From Acidisphaera sp035272265 (GTDB lineage Bacteria > Pseudomonadota > Alphaproteobacteria > Acetobacterales > Acetobacteraceae), in NCBI GenBank assembly GCA_035272265.1, contig DATEQV010000141.1, positions 1 to 16,863 of the forward strand: DNA of 16,863 nt, in the 5' to 3' direction. Position numbers and translations under genes: made by a program. Positions 6,913 to 14,034 of this stretch are shown one piece after another. The notes beneath the pieces were generated by a model. It had not been told where the DNA came from, made no database searches, and saw only the letters and a program-made list of their open reading frames with translations. The number at the start of each line of letters is the position of its first letter. Positions within the stretch are counted from its first letter, which is position 1.

Positions 6913-7036
6913 GCTAGTGTCCCGATTCCGAAGTTCGTCGAACTTCGGAATCAGGGTGGGACACTGGCGAATCAAAGTCTTAGTGGCCTGCTTATCCCAG
7001 AAGTTCGCGAGCGAACTTCTGGGGCAGGACACTAGC
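6913..7036. repeat. Two-unit palindromic element with inverted ends, MITE- or REP-like
   Basis: The element is bounded by perfect inverted 10-bp ends, GCTAGTGTCC (6913-6922) and GGACACTAGC (7027-7036). Inside are two hairpins sharing the core GAAGTTCG/CGAACTTC. The first is a 13-bp perfect stem with a one-base loop at 6925-6951. The second has 12 pairs with loop CGAG at 6996-7023. The left unit is also closed by AGTGTCCC (6916-6923) and GGGACACT (6958-6965). The right unit has a decayed copy of the same outer arm near 6982-6995. No coding capacity is present. It sits between convergent frdD and mlaC, and could act as a bidirectional terminator. A non-autonomous mobile element is inferred from the structure, not proven. 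Confidence 0.7.
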
Positions 7037-7649
7037 TATTCTGTGCCAACTGCTGCTTCATCGCGGCGATCAGCTTCTGCACGTTGCTGCCGTTGTGCAG
7101 CAGGTAGCTGGCGTAGTCCTCGCGCTGCGTCAGGCGCATGCTCGTGCCCTCGGCGACGACGTCCACGACCTTCGGCCCGCCAGAGGACAAGCTGACGATC
7201 CACTTCACTTCGGTCGGCGGGTTGTTCGGGCGTTCGACCGTGCTCGACACCGTCGCCTGGTCGTCGCCGGGGACTGTGCGGCCCAGCGTGATGCGGACCC
7301 CCGCGTACTCGCCCAGGTGCGAGTTGATGCTGTTGACCAGCACGTCGTGGAACAGGCGCAGGTATTCCTGGCGCTGCTCCGGCGTGGCGGTGTTCCAGAA
7401 ACGGCCGAGGCAGAACCGGCCGACCGACTCGACATCGACGTCGTGGTCGATGATCTGCCTCATCTGGGCCCGCTTGTCGGCCTCGTTGCCCGGGCCGTTG
7501 ACGACGCTCGTCAGCCGGTCCGACAGGCGCTTGATGAAGGCGGTCGCCTGATCGTCCGCATCCGCCCAGGCGGGGCGCCAGGCGAGCGGCGTTGCGAGGA
7601 TCAGCGCCGACGCGGCGGTGATCTTCATGAACAGTCGGCGGTGGATCAT
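7032..7649 (-). CDS. mlaC: MlaC-family periplasmic phospholipid-binding protein
   Basis: MlaC ferries phospholipids across the periplasm between the outer-membrane MlaA complex and the inner-membrane Mla ABC transporter. The 205-residue protein has a signal peptide with RRLFMK at 4-9, resembling a Tat motif, a hydrophobic stretch, and probable cleavage after PAWA (residue 29). The mature part has the family features DVESVGRFCLGRFWNTATPEQRQEYLRLFHDVLV and a C-terminal VKWIVSLSSGGPKVVDV-like strand. The start is ATG 7649, with GAGG 8 nt upstream. Upstream ATGs at 7667 and 7931 have poor sites, and the latter overlaps mlaA. mlaA lies 34 nt upstream. The TAG stop lies inside the right end of the palindromic element. 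Other Mla genes are not in the window. Confidence 0.88.
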   Translation of the reverse strand: MIHRRLFMKITAASALILATPLAWRPAWADADDQATAFIKRLSDRLTSVVNGPGNEADKRAQMRQIIDHDVDVESVGRFCLGRFWNTATPEQRQEYLRLFHDVLVNSINSHLGEYAGVRITLGRTVPGDDQATVSSTVERPNNPPTEVKWIVSLSSGGPKVVDVVAEGTSMRLTQREDYASYLLHNGSNVQKLIAAMKQQLAQNS

Positions 7650-7683
7650 GTGGTCTGCCTCGATCATGCGGTCGGCACGGCCT

Positions 7684-8469
7684 TCAATGCTGCGGGAACC
7701 AGACCGGAACCGTCGCCCGGCGATCGCCCTTGATCGCCTCCAGCTGCGATGCCCGATGCTGGCGATACAAACTCCGGAATGTGGCGTACGGGTCAAGTGC
7801 CGTCTTCTTGATCTGGTCGACATCGTCCAGGACCCGCTCGCGCGCATCGATGGCGGAAACCGCGAATTTCGACCAGTCCAGGGCCGTGACAACGGCGCCC
7901 TGGCCGACCCAGGTGAACGGATCGGCGGCAAGTCCGGCCCCGAAGCCCACGAAGTCGCGAGGGTCGCTCGGACCCAGGAACGGCAGGAACAGAAACGGAC
8001 CCTCGGGGATCCCCCAGACTCCGAAGGTCAGGCCGAAATCGGCGTCGTGGGACGGGTAGCCCCAGCCTTTGGCCAGATCGAACACGCCCACGCCGCCCAC
8101 GGTCGTGTTGATGATGAAGCGCATCCAGGTGTCGCCGGCCCGGCGCGGCTTGCCTTCCAGCATGTCGTTGGCAAGCTGCACGGGCGTGCCCAGATTGGCC
8201 AGCGCGTTGTGGACGCCGTGCCGGACGGGAGCCGGCACATAGCGGTAGCCGAGCGCGATCGGCCGCAGGAAGTAGGCGTCGAGCCCGTTGTTGATCTTGT
8301 AGAAAACGCGGTTGGTCGGCTCCAGCGGATCGTTGGTCTCGTTGAAATCGGCCACCGCTTCCTTATCCGACGCCGGCGGGGGGGTGGCGCAGCCCGCCAG
8401 CGCGGTCGCCAGCACGGCAGCCAGCAGGCTGCCCATCACCAGCGCTCGATGGGGTCGTGGATGCGGCAT
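7684..8469 (-). CDS. mlaA: MlaA (VacJ) outer-membrane lipoprotein
   Basis: MlaA is an outer-membrane lipoprotein that removes mislocalised phospholipid from the outer leaflet and passes it to MlaC. The 261-residue protein has a lipoprotein signal with lipobox LAGC, Cys27 being the lipidated residue. Family landmarks follow: NDPLEPTNRVFYKIN, LGTPVQLANDMLEGK, RFIINTTVGGVGVFDLA, and the glycine- and proline-rich FGLTFGVWGIPEGPFLFLPFLGPSDPRD. ATG 8469 has GAGG 8 nt upstream; the frame stays open further upstream but without a signal-peptide-like start. It is the first gene of an mlaA-mlaC pair and is divergent from metF. Confidence 0.93.
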   Translation of the reverse strand: MPHPRPHRALVMGSLLAAVLATALAGCATPPPASDKEAVADFNETNDPLEPTNRVFYKINNGLDAYFLRPIALGYRYVPAPVRHGVHNALANLGTPVQLANDMLEGKPRRAGDTWMRFIINTTVGGVGVFDLAKGWGYPSHDADFGLTFGVWGIPEGPFLFLPFLGPSDPRDFVGFGAGLAADPFTWVGQGAVVTALDWSKFAVSAIDARERVLDDVDQIKKTALDPYATFRSLYRQHRASQLEAIKGDRRATVPVWFPQH

Positions 8470-8685
8470 ATAGAGCGCCTCGACGTTGGCAGTCCCGAGA
8501 ATTACCAGACCATTAGACCCGGCGGCGCGGACAGACGCCGGCCAAATCAGCACAGATGTCGCCCCGTTGTCTTACCACGGCGTGACCGCCGCGCAACGTC
8601 CTGAAAGCGTGGCCGGTTTCCCTCACCACTTCCGTGCCGGCCTCCCCTGTGGCACCAGCCTGTCGACAAGACGGAGGCTTCTGTG

Positions 8686-9636
8686 ATGCAGCACGCGACA
8701 GCCCAGGCGGCCCGGCCGACGCTCGAGCGCTGGCTTGCCGCGCCGCGCGTCGGGCGCGTTCCGCTGCTGGCGGCCGAGACGCCGCCGCCCGCGCTCTCGT
8801 TCGAGTTCTTCCCGCCGCGGACCGAGGCGCTGGAGCAGCAGCTTTGGACCTGCATCCGACGCCTGCAGCCGCTGCGGCCGCGCTTCGTCTCCGTCACCTA
8901 TGGCGCGGGCGGCAGCACCCAGGCGCGCACGCACGAGACGGTTGCGCGGATCCTGCGCGAGACCACGCTGGTCCCGGCGGCGCACCTGACCTGTGTCGGC
9001 GCCTCCCGCGCCGAGGTCGACGAGGTCGCCCGCCGCTACTGGGACGCGGGCGTGCGCCACATCGTCGCCCTGCGCGGCGACCCGCCGGCCGGCCAGGACT
9101 ACACGCCGCACCCGCAGGGCTACGCCTGGGCGTCCGAGCTGGTCGCCGGGCTGCGTCGCGTGGGGGATTTCGAGATCTCGGTCGCCGCCTTCCCGGAGTG
9201 CCACCCGCAGGCCACCAGCTCCGAGGCCGACCTGGACAACCTGAAGCGCAAGCTGGACGCCGGGGCGACGCGCGCGATCACCCAGTATTTCTTCGATACG
9301 GAAGTATATCTGCGCTTCATCGACCGGTGCCTGGCGGCGGGGATCACGGCGCCGATCGTGCCGGGCATCATGCCGGTGTCGAACTTCGTGCAGGCGGCGC
9401 GGTTCTCGGCGATGTGCGGCGCGAGCGTGCCGGACTGGCTCGCCCGGCTGTTCGAGGGCACCGAGGAGGACGCCGAGACGCGACGCATGCTGGGTGCGGT
9501 GGTCGCGGCCGAGCAGGTGCGTCTGCTGCAGGCCAACGGCGTGGACGAGTTCCACTTCTACACGCTCAACCGTCCCGACCTGACGTACGCGATCGCGCAC
9601 CTGCTGGGGGTGCGGCCGGAGAAGGCGGTGGGTTAA
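8686..9636 (+). CDS. metF: Methylenetetrahydrofolate reductase
   Basis: This FAD enzyme reduces 5,10-methylene-THF to 5-methyl-THF, the methyl donor for methionine synthesis. Seen in the 316 residues: SFEFFPP at 38-44, VSVTYGAGGS at 68-77, LTCVGASRAEV, ALRGDPP, SVAAFPECHPQA, ITQYFFD, PGIMPVSNF, and the C-terminal EFHFYTLNRPDL. The ATG at 8686 has GGAGG 8 nt upstream; a GTG one codon earlier (8683) is possible. The gene stands alone between divergent mlaA and a convergent HEPN gene. I looked for a SAM or SAH riboswitch in the 200 nt upstream and recognised none. Confidence 0.95.
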   Translation: MQHATAQAARPTLERWLAAPRVGRVPLLAAETPPPALSFEFFPPRTEALEQQLWTCIRRLQPLRPRFVSVTYGAGGSTQARTHETVARILRETTLVPAAHLTCVGASRAEVDEVARRYWDAGVRHIVALRGDPPAGQDYTPHPQGYAWASELVAGLRRVGDFEISVAAFPECHPQATSSEADLDNLKRKLDAGATRAITQYFFDTEVYLRFIDRCLAAGITAPIVPGIMPVSNFVQAARFSAMCGASVPDWLARLFEGTEEDAETRRMLGAVVAAEQVRLLQANGVDEFHFYTLNRPDLTYAIAHLLGVRPEKAVG

Positions 9637-9660
9637 GCCGGCCGCTCAGGCGGCGCGGCT
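9636..9660. terminator. Candidate bidirectional terminator between metF and the HEPN gene
   Basis: AGCCG (9636-9640) pairs with CGGCT (9656-9660) and CCGC (9642-9645) with GCGG (9650-9653). The stem has a small internal bulge and the loop is TCAG. It fills nearly the whole 24-nt gap between two convergent stop codons. No T-run is present. Confidence 0.4.
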
Positions 9661-10056
9661 CTACGACTCCGCTTCCAGCACAGTGGCGACGGTGGCCACG
9701 AAGCCACGCGCAGCCGCCAGCGCATCCGCGGCGTGCTCCGCGGTGATCTCGTCGACAGCTTCGATCTCGTAATCAGCTGTGTTCTTCAGCTCGTACGTCC
9801 GGCCGAGCAGTTTCTTCTGCTCGGCCGTGAACCGAGGATCGTCCTTCACCAACGAAGCGAACGCGCCATGGACGCCGAGATGCGTCTTGAAGCGGCGGCC
9901 CTCGACCTCCATCAGCATGGCCTGGGCAGCGTGGAAAGTCGCGAGGTAGGCCATTCGACCGGCCTCCTCGGGCCATCTTCCAGACCCGACAAGCTCCTGC
10001 GCCATAGCGATGAAGCTTCGTGCCTTGCGCAGGAATGCGTCTGTTTCCGGCTTCAT
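9661..10056 (-). CDS. HEPN-domain protein, probable toxin of a HEPN-MNT pair
   Basis: The 131-residue all-helical protein fits the HEPN family of the COG1895 type: an N-terminal helix with FLRKARSFIAMAQEL, the segment YLATFHAAQAML (38-48), and GRRFKTHLGVHGAF, then NTADYE. HEPN toxins are often RNases using an RX4-6H motif. Here Arg54 to His59 (RRFKTH) fits RX4H, but in this subfamily the motif is not always catalytic. Its ATG overlaps the stop of the nucleotidyltransferase gene (4 nt), the usual arrangement for HEPN-MNT toxin-antitoxin modules. Which partner is toxic is inferred from the family. Confidence 0.8.
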   Translation of the reverse strand: MKPETDAFLRKARSFIAMAQELVGSGRWPEEAGRMAYLATFHAAQAMLMEVEGRRFKTHLGVHGAFASLVKDDPRFTAEQKKLLGRTYELKNTADYEIEAVDEITAEHAADALAAARGFVATVATVLEAES

Positions 10057-10379
10057 AGCTCGATCGCGTCCCGCCGGATCTCGTGCATGAGAGGCGTCCG
10101 GTCGTTGTAGGATCCGGCCCGATACGGCCGCGCATGCACGTGCTGCCCTGTCTCGAACAGGATGTCAGTTCCGATATCGGCGAGCCTGTACATCTCGCTT
10201 ATGCGATCGGTGATGCCCCGCAGGAACACCGCGATGTCGTAGTCCGACTCCGGGCATGCATCGCCACGGGCGCGGGATCCATAGAGTACCATCCGCTCCA
10301 CGCGGTCGCCATATGCGTCGGCAATGGCCGAGCGGGCGCGCGCCAGTATCGGGTCATCCATGACGTTGCTGTCCGACAT
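10053..10379 (-). CDS. MNT-type minimal nucleotidyltransferase, probable antitoxin
   Basis: The 108-residue protein has the polymerase-beta-like motif GSRARGDACPESDYD at 34-48, which fits GSX10DXD exactly with Asp46 and Asp48 as metal ligands. In studied MntA-HepT systems such proteins neutralise the HEPN toxin by adding AMP residues to it. Whether this pair does the same is inference. It is upstream of and overlaps the HEPN gene. The start at 10379 lacks a Shine-Dalgarno, but a TATATT -10 lies so close that a leaderless mRNA is likely. A second in-frame ATG is at 10361. It is divergent from the helicase gene. Confidence 0.85.
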   Translation of the reverse strand: MSDSNVMDDPILARARSAIADAYGDRVERMVLYGSRARGDACPESDYDIAVFLRGITDRISEMYRLADIGTDILFETGQHVHARPYRAGSYNDRTPLMHEIRRDAIEL

Positions 10380-10385
10380 GTCCGG

Positions 10386-10413
10386 AATATAGCACGGCAG
10401 GTGCCGGGTTCAC
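10386..10413 (-). promoter_or_regulatory. Candidate promoter of the MNT-HEPN operon, giving a leaderless mRNA
   Basis: On the minus strand GTGAAC (10413-10408), a 16-bp spacer and TATATT (10391-10386) form a sigma70-like promoter. Transcription should begin near 10379, which is the A of the MNT start codon. This would explain the lack of a ribosome binding site. Confidence 0.5.
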
Positions 10414-10457
10414 GTCCCAGTTGGACCCGGCGCGGCCCTCAGCCATATGGGTCGGCG

Positions 10458-12644
10458 ATGACCGACTACCTCGATCGCCTCAACCCCGAGCAGCGCGAAG
10501 CGGTGCAGACGCTCGACGGACCGCTGCTGGTGCTGGCCGGCGCCGGCACCGGCAAGACCCGCGTGCTGACCACCCGATTCGCCCACATCCTGCTCACCGG
10601 CCGTGCCTCGCCCGGCCAGGTGCTGGCGGTCACCTTCACCAACAAGGCGGCACGGGAGATGCGCGAGCGGGTCGGCGCGCTGCTCGGCCGTCCGGTCGAA
10701 GGCCTGTGGCTCGGCACCTTCCACGCGCTGTGCGCGCGTATGCTGCGGCGGCACGCCGAATACGTGAACCTCACCAGCAGCTTCTCGATCATCGACACCG
10801 ACGACCAACTCCGCCTGCTGCGCCAGGTCATGGACGCCGAGGGCATCGATGCGAAGCGCTGGGCGCCGCAGGCCATGCTGGCGCTGGTGCAGCGCTGGAA
10901 GGATCGCGGCCTGACCCCCGACCGCGTCACCCCGGCCGAGGACACCGACTTCGCCAATGGCCGCGCCCGCGCCATCTACGCCGCCTACCAGGCGCGGCTC
11001 GCCGCCCTGAACGCCGCCGATTTCGGCGACCTGCTGCTGCACGTCACCGAGATCCTGCGCACCCGTCCCGACGTGCTCGCGCAGTACCACCGCGCGTTCC
11101 GCTACATCCTGGTCGACGAGTACCAGGACACGAACCTCGTGCAGTATCTGTGGCTGCGCCTGCTCGCGCAGGGGCACCACAACATCTGCTGCGTCGGCGA
11201 CGACGACCAGTCGATCTACTCCTGGCGCGGCGCGGAGGTGGAGAACATCCTGCGCTTCGAGAAGGACTTTCCCGAAGCCCGCATCGTGCGCCTCGAACGC
11301 AACTACCGCTCCACCGCGCCGATCCTCGCCGCCGCCTCGGGCCTGATCGCGCACAACGAGGGCCGCCTCGGCAAGACGTTGCGCCCCGGCCGCGACGACG
11401 CCACCGGCGAGCAGGTCAGCGTGGTCGCCCTGTGGGACAGCGACGAAGAGGCGCGCATGGTCGGCGAGCGCATCGAGGCGCTGCGCCGTGACGGCCACCC
11501 GCTCGCCGAGATCGCCATCCTGGTGCGCGCCGGCTTCCAGACCCGCGCCTTCGAGGAGCGCCTCATCACGCTCGGCGTGCCGTACCGCGTCGTCGGCGGC
11601 CTGCGCTTCTACGAGCGCGCCGAGATCCGCGACGCCATCGTCTATGCCCGCGTGCTGGTGCAGCCGGCCGACGACCTCGCCTTCGAGCGCATCGTCAACG
11701 TCCCGCGCCGCGGCATCGGCGAGGCCGCTCTGCGCGCGATGTACACGCGCTCGCGCGAAGCCGGCGTGCCGCTGACCGAGGCGGCGATCCAGCTCGCCCA
11801 CGACGGCGGCCTGAAGGGCAAGCCCCGCGAAGCCATCGCCGAGCTGATGCAGGGCTTCCGCCGCTGGCGCGCGATGCTGGAGAGCGACGGCCATCTGGTG
11901 ACGATGGCGACGGTCCTCGACGAGAGCGGCTACACCGAGATGTGGACGCGCGACAAATCCGCCGAGGCGCCGGGACGCCTGGAGAACCTGAAGGAGTTCG
12001 TCCGCGCGCTCGCCGACTTCGAGACGCTGCAAGGCTTCCTCGATCACGTCGCCCTGGTGATGGAGAACGAGGAGAACGCCGAGGGCGACCGACTGTCGAT
12101 CATGACGCTGCACGGCGCCAAGGGCCTGGAGTTCGACACCGTCTTCCTGCCCGGCTGGGAAGAGGGCCTGTTCCCCAACCAGCGCGCGCTCGACGAAGGC
12201 GGCAACAAGAGCCTCGAGGAGGAGCGCCGCCTGGCGTATGTGGGCCTCACGCGAGCCCGCCGCCGCGCCATCGTCAGCCACGCGGCCAACCGGCGCATCT
12301 ACGCCAACTGGCAGAGCAGCATCCCCAGCCGCTTCATCGAGGAACTGCCCGAGGCGCACGTCACCCGCACCGGCAGCGCGGCCCTGGCGCGCGACGCCGT
12401 GCCGGCCGCGTTCGCCTCGTTCTCCGGCCAGTTCCCGCTGCTCGCGCGCCGCCCGCGCACCATCGAGGTCTGGGAGCAGCCCGCGCGGCCGCCACGGCCC
12501 GACGCGATCGAGGTCGGCGCGCGCGTCTTCCACCAGAAGTTCGGCTACGGCACCGTCACGGCGGCCGATGACGACCGGCTCGACATCGCCTTCGACAAGG
12601 CGGGTGCCAAGCGCGTGCTCGACCGCTTCGTGGAGCGCGCATGA
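10458..12644 (+). CDS. uvrD: UvrD/PcrA-type superfamily 1A DNA helicase
   Basis: This is a 3'-5' ATP-dependent helicase of repair and replication-restart type. All SF1 motifs appear in the 728 residues: Walker A AGAGTGKT at 27-34, Ia TFTNKAAREM, GTFHALC, Walker B VDEYQDTN at about 219-226, III GDDDQSIYSWRGA, IV ERNYRST, V LHGAKGLEFDTVFLPGWEEGLFP, and VI AYVGLTRARR. The C-terminal tail VGARVFHQKFGYGTV resembles the Tudor-like domain by which PcrA/UvrD bind RNA polymerase. The ATG at 10458 begins the family N-terminus (YLDRLNPEQREAV) but has only a weak ribosome binding site. An open extension upstream overlaps the MNT gene and is not conserved-looking. Its stop overlaps the prmA start by 4 nt. 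UvrD, PcrA and Rep cannot be fully separated by eye. Confidence 0.93.
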   Translation: MTDYLDRLNPEQREAVQTLDGPLLVLAGAGTGKTRVLTTRFAHILLTGRASPGQVLAVTFTNKAAREMRERVGALLGRPVEGLWLGTFHALCARMLRRHAEYVNLTSSFSIIDTDDQLRLLRQVMDAEGIDAKRWAPQAMLALVQRWKDRGLTPDRVTPAEDTDFANGRARAIYAAYQARLAALNAADFGDLLLHVTEILRTRPDVLAQYHRAFRYILVDEYQDTNLVQYLWLRLLAQGHHNICCVGDDDQSIYSWRGAEVENILRFEKDFPEARIVRLERNYRSTAPILAAASGLIAHNEGRLGKTLRPGRDDATGEQVSVVALWDSDEEARMVGERIEALRRDGHPLAEIAILVRAGFQTRAFEERLITLGVPYRVVGGLRFYERAEIRDAIVYARVLVQPADDLAFERIVNVPRRGIGEAALRAMYTRSREAGVPLTEAAIQLAHDGGLKGKPREAIAELMQGFRRWRAMLESDGHLVTMATVLDESGYTEMWTRDKSAEAPGRLENLKEFVRALADFETLQGFLDHVALVMENEENAEGDRLSIMTLHGAKGLEFDTVFLPGWEEGLFPNQRALDEGGNKSLEEERRLAYVGLTRARRRAIVSHAANRRIYANWQSSIPSRFIEELPEAHVTRTGSAALARDAVPAAFASFSGQFPLLARRPRTIEVWEQPARPPRPDAIEVGARVFHQKFGYGTVTAADDDRLDIAFDKAGAKRVLDRFVERA

Positions 12645-13534
12645 CGTCCCGCCACGCGACCGCGCTGGAGACCGTCTGGGTCGACGTGCCCGAGCAGGCG
12701 CTGGAAACCTATGAAACCGCGTTGGCCAGCGTGTGCGAGACGGCCGGCTTCTTCATCGACGACGCGACCGGTGCGTGGCGCGTCGAGGGCGTCAAGCCGC
12801 GCGGCGAGCGCGACGCGCAACTCGCGGCCGCGCTGGCCCTGGCGGACGCGGCGAGCGGCGTGCACACCGTGCTGCAACGGACGGTGACCGAGGCGGAGGG
12901 CTGGTTGGCGCGCACCTACGCCGCGTTTCCCGAGCAGCGCATCGGCCGGCGCTTCGCGGTGCGCGGCTCGCACCTGCAGGGCGGCAAGACCGCCGGCCGC
13001 ATCACCGTCGTGCTCGACGCCGGCCTCGCCTTCGGATCCGGCGAGCACGGCTCCACCAAGGGCTGCCTGCGCGCGCTCGAACGCATCGCGCCTCTGCAGC
13101 CTTCGCATGTGCTCGATCTCGGCACCGGCTCGGGCATCCTGGCGATCGCGGCGGCCAAGCTGCTGCATCGGAAGGTGATCGCGACCGACATCGAGCCCTG
13201 GTCGGTGCGCGTCACGCGGGAGAACGCGCGCCGCAACGGGGTCGGGGCGCTCGTGCGTCCCTATCTCGCCGACGGCTGGCGCCAGCGCCCGCTGAAATCC
13301 GCCGCGCCGTTCGATCTGGTGTTCGCCAACATCCTCGCCCGGCCGCTGTCGCGGATGGCGCCGTCACTGTCGGCGCACCTGCGACCGGGCGGCCACGCCA
13401 TCCTGGCCGGGCTGCTGTTCACCCACGTGCCGATGGTGCTCGCCGCCCATCGGCGCGCGGGGCTGTCTCTCGTCGCGCGCTACGAGGAGCGTCCCTGGAC
13501 GACGCTCCTGTTGCGCAAACCGGCGGGCGCATGA
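12641..13534 (+). CDS. prmA: Ribosomal protein L11 methyltransferase
   Basis: PrmA is a SAM-dependent enzyme that trimethylates ribosomal protein L11. In the 297 residues the C-terminal Rossmann methyltransferase shows AFGSGEHGSTKGCL at 130-143, SAM motif I VLDLGTGSGILAIAAAKL at 157-174, ATDIEP (181-186), and FANILARPL at 228-236. The N-terminal part has the expected substrate-binding region. It is translationally coupled to the helicase gene through ATGA. The last gene before a convergent DUF1127 gene. Confidence 0.93.
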   Translation: MTSRHATALETVWVDVPEQALETYETALASVCETAGFFIDDATGAWRVEGVKPRGERDAQLAAALALADAASGVHTVLQRTVTEAEGWLARTYAAFPEQRIGRRFAVRGSHLQGGKTAGRITVVLDAGLAFGSGEHGSTKGCLRALERIAPLQPSHVLDLGTGSGILAIAAAKLLHRKVIATDIEPWSVRVTRENARRNGVGALVRPYLADGWRQRPLKSAAPFDLVFANILARPLSRMAPSLSAHLRPGGHAILAGLLFTHVPMVLAAHRRAGLSLVARYEERPWTTLLLRKPAGA

Positions 13535-13584
13535 TCGGCGGAGGCGGAACCGCTGGAGCCGTGAATCACGCGCCGATATGTGCC

Positions 13585-13851
13585 TCAGTGCCGGCTGAAG
13601 ACCTGCGGGATTTCCTGCCGCGTCAGGCCGATATCGGCCAGTTCGCGGTCGGTCAGCATGGACAGCTCGGTCATCGCGGCACGCCGGCTCGGCCATTCCT
13701 TCAGCCACGTCAGCACGTTCTGTGCGGTGCGCAGCAGGGCCGAAGGCGGCGCCGCGCGGCGCGCGTCGGACGCCAACCCCGCGCCCTGGCGGACAGTGTC
13801 GGTGTCGGTGAGCAGGAAGCGGATTTCCTGCGAGCTGATTGGAGCGTTCAT
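13585..13851 (-). CDS. DUF1127 domain protein
   Basis: The 88-residue protein ends in a DUF1127 domain: WLKEWPSRRAAMTELSMLTDRELADIGLTRQEI, where the arginine-rich helix and DRELADIGL signature are typical. Such small basic proteins are common in alphaproteobacteria, where some have been linked to RNA metabolism and stress; no function can be assigned here. The ATG at 13851 has GGGAAG about 8 nt upstream and is preferred over ATG 13866. The first 40 residues are unlike the domain and look disordered. The gene is divergent from the aminopeptidase gene. Confidence 0.82.
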   Translation of the reverse strand: MNAPISSQEIRFLLTDTDTVRQGAGLASDARRAAPPSALLRTAQNVLTWLKEWPSRRAAMTELSMLTDRELADIGLTRQEIPQVFSRH

Positions 13852-13911
13852 GGCATCACTTCCCATCTTTCGTCGTCACGGAAGGTCGTCCCGTGCGGCC
13901 TTCGCATACGC

Positions 13912-13917
13912 AATATA
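13912..13917 (-). promoter_or_regulatory. Candidate -10 of the DUF1127 gene
   Basis: On the minus strand TATATT matches TATAAT at five of six positions, with a predicted start near 13905 and a leader of about 54 nt. No good -35 is seen. A perfect palindrome (13931-13941) occupies that position, suggesting an activator or repressor site. Confidence 0.4.
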
Positions 13918-13930
13918 GGCTCAAAAGCAT

Positions 13931-13941
13931 GACCTTAGGTC
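13931..13941. promoter_or_regulatory. Palindrome GACCT-T-AGGTC in the DUF1127/aminopeptidase control region
   Basis: This perfect dyad lies 13 nt upstream of the DUF1127 -10, where a -35 box would be. It is a plausible operator, but I do not recognise its regulator. Confidence 0.4.
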
Positions 13942-13960
13942 GCAATGTTCCTCCGCCAGT

Positions 13961-13977
13961 CATGCGCTGAACGCATG
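13961..13977. promoter_or_regulatory. Inverted repeat CATGCG-N5-CGCATG in the divergent control region
   Basis: Six-base perfect arms flank CTGAA. It lies 58 nt upstream of the aminopeptidase start, a place suited to a transcription factor site or a leader hairpin. A weaker dyad ACAC-AAA-GTGT follows at 13997-14007. Confidence 0.4.
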
Positions 13978-14034
13978 GGAACCGGGGTGCGCTATGACAC
14001 AAAGTGTTAACTCACGTTGCCGCGAGACACCCCG

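Noticed and set aside
6913..7036. A complete insertion sequence or CRISPR array
   Set aside because: Only 124 bp, with no transposase and no spaced direct repeats. It is described as a palindromic element instead.
7650..7931. N-terminal extension of mlaC to an ATG at 7931
   Set aside because: It overlaps the mlaA coding region and would bury the signal peptide. ATG 7649 has a good ribosome binding site.
8470..8685. SAM or SAH riboswitch upstream of metF
   Set aside because: I could not find the conserved core or pairing pattern of either class; a covariance-model search would settle it.
10083..10457. N-terminal extension of the helicase upstream of 10458
   Set aside because: It would overlap the MNT gene antisense and adds residues unlike the UvrD/PcrA N-terminus.
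10410..12533. A 707-codon minus-strand open frame opposite the helicase gene
   Set aside because: Shadow of uvrD in a GC-rich genome; no recognisable domain or ribosome binding site.
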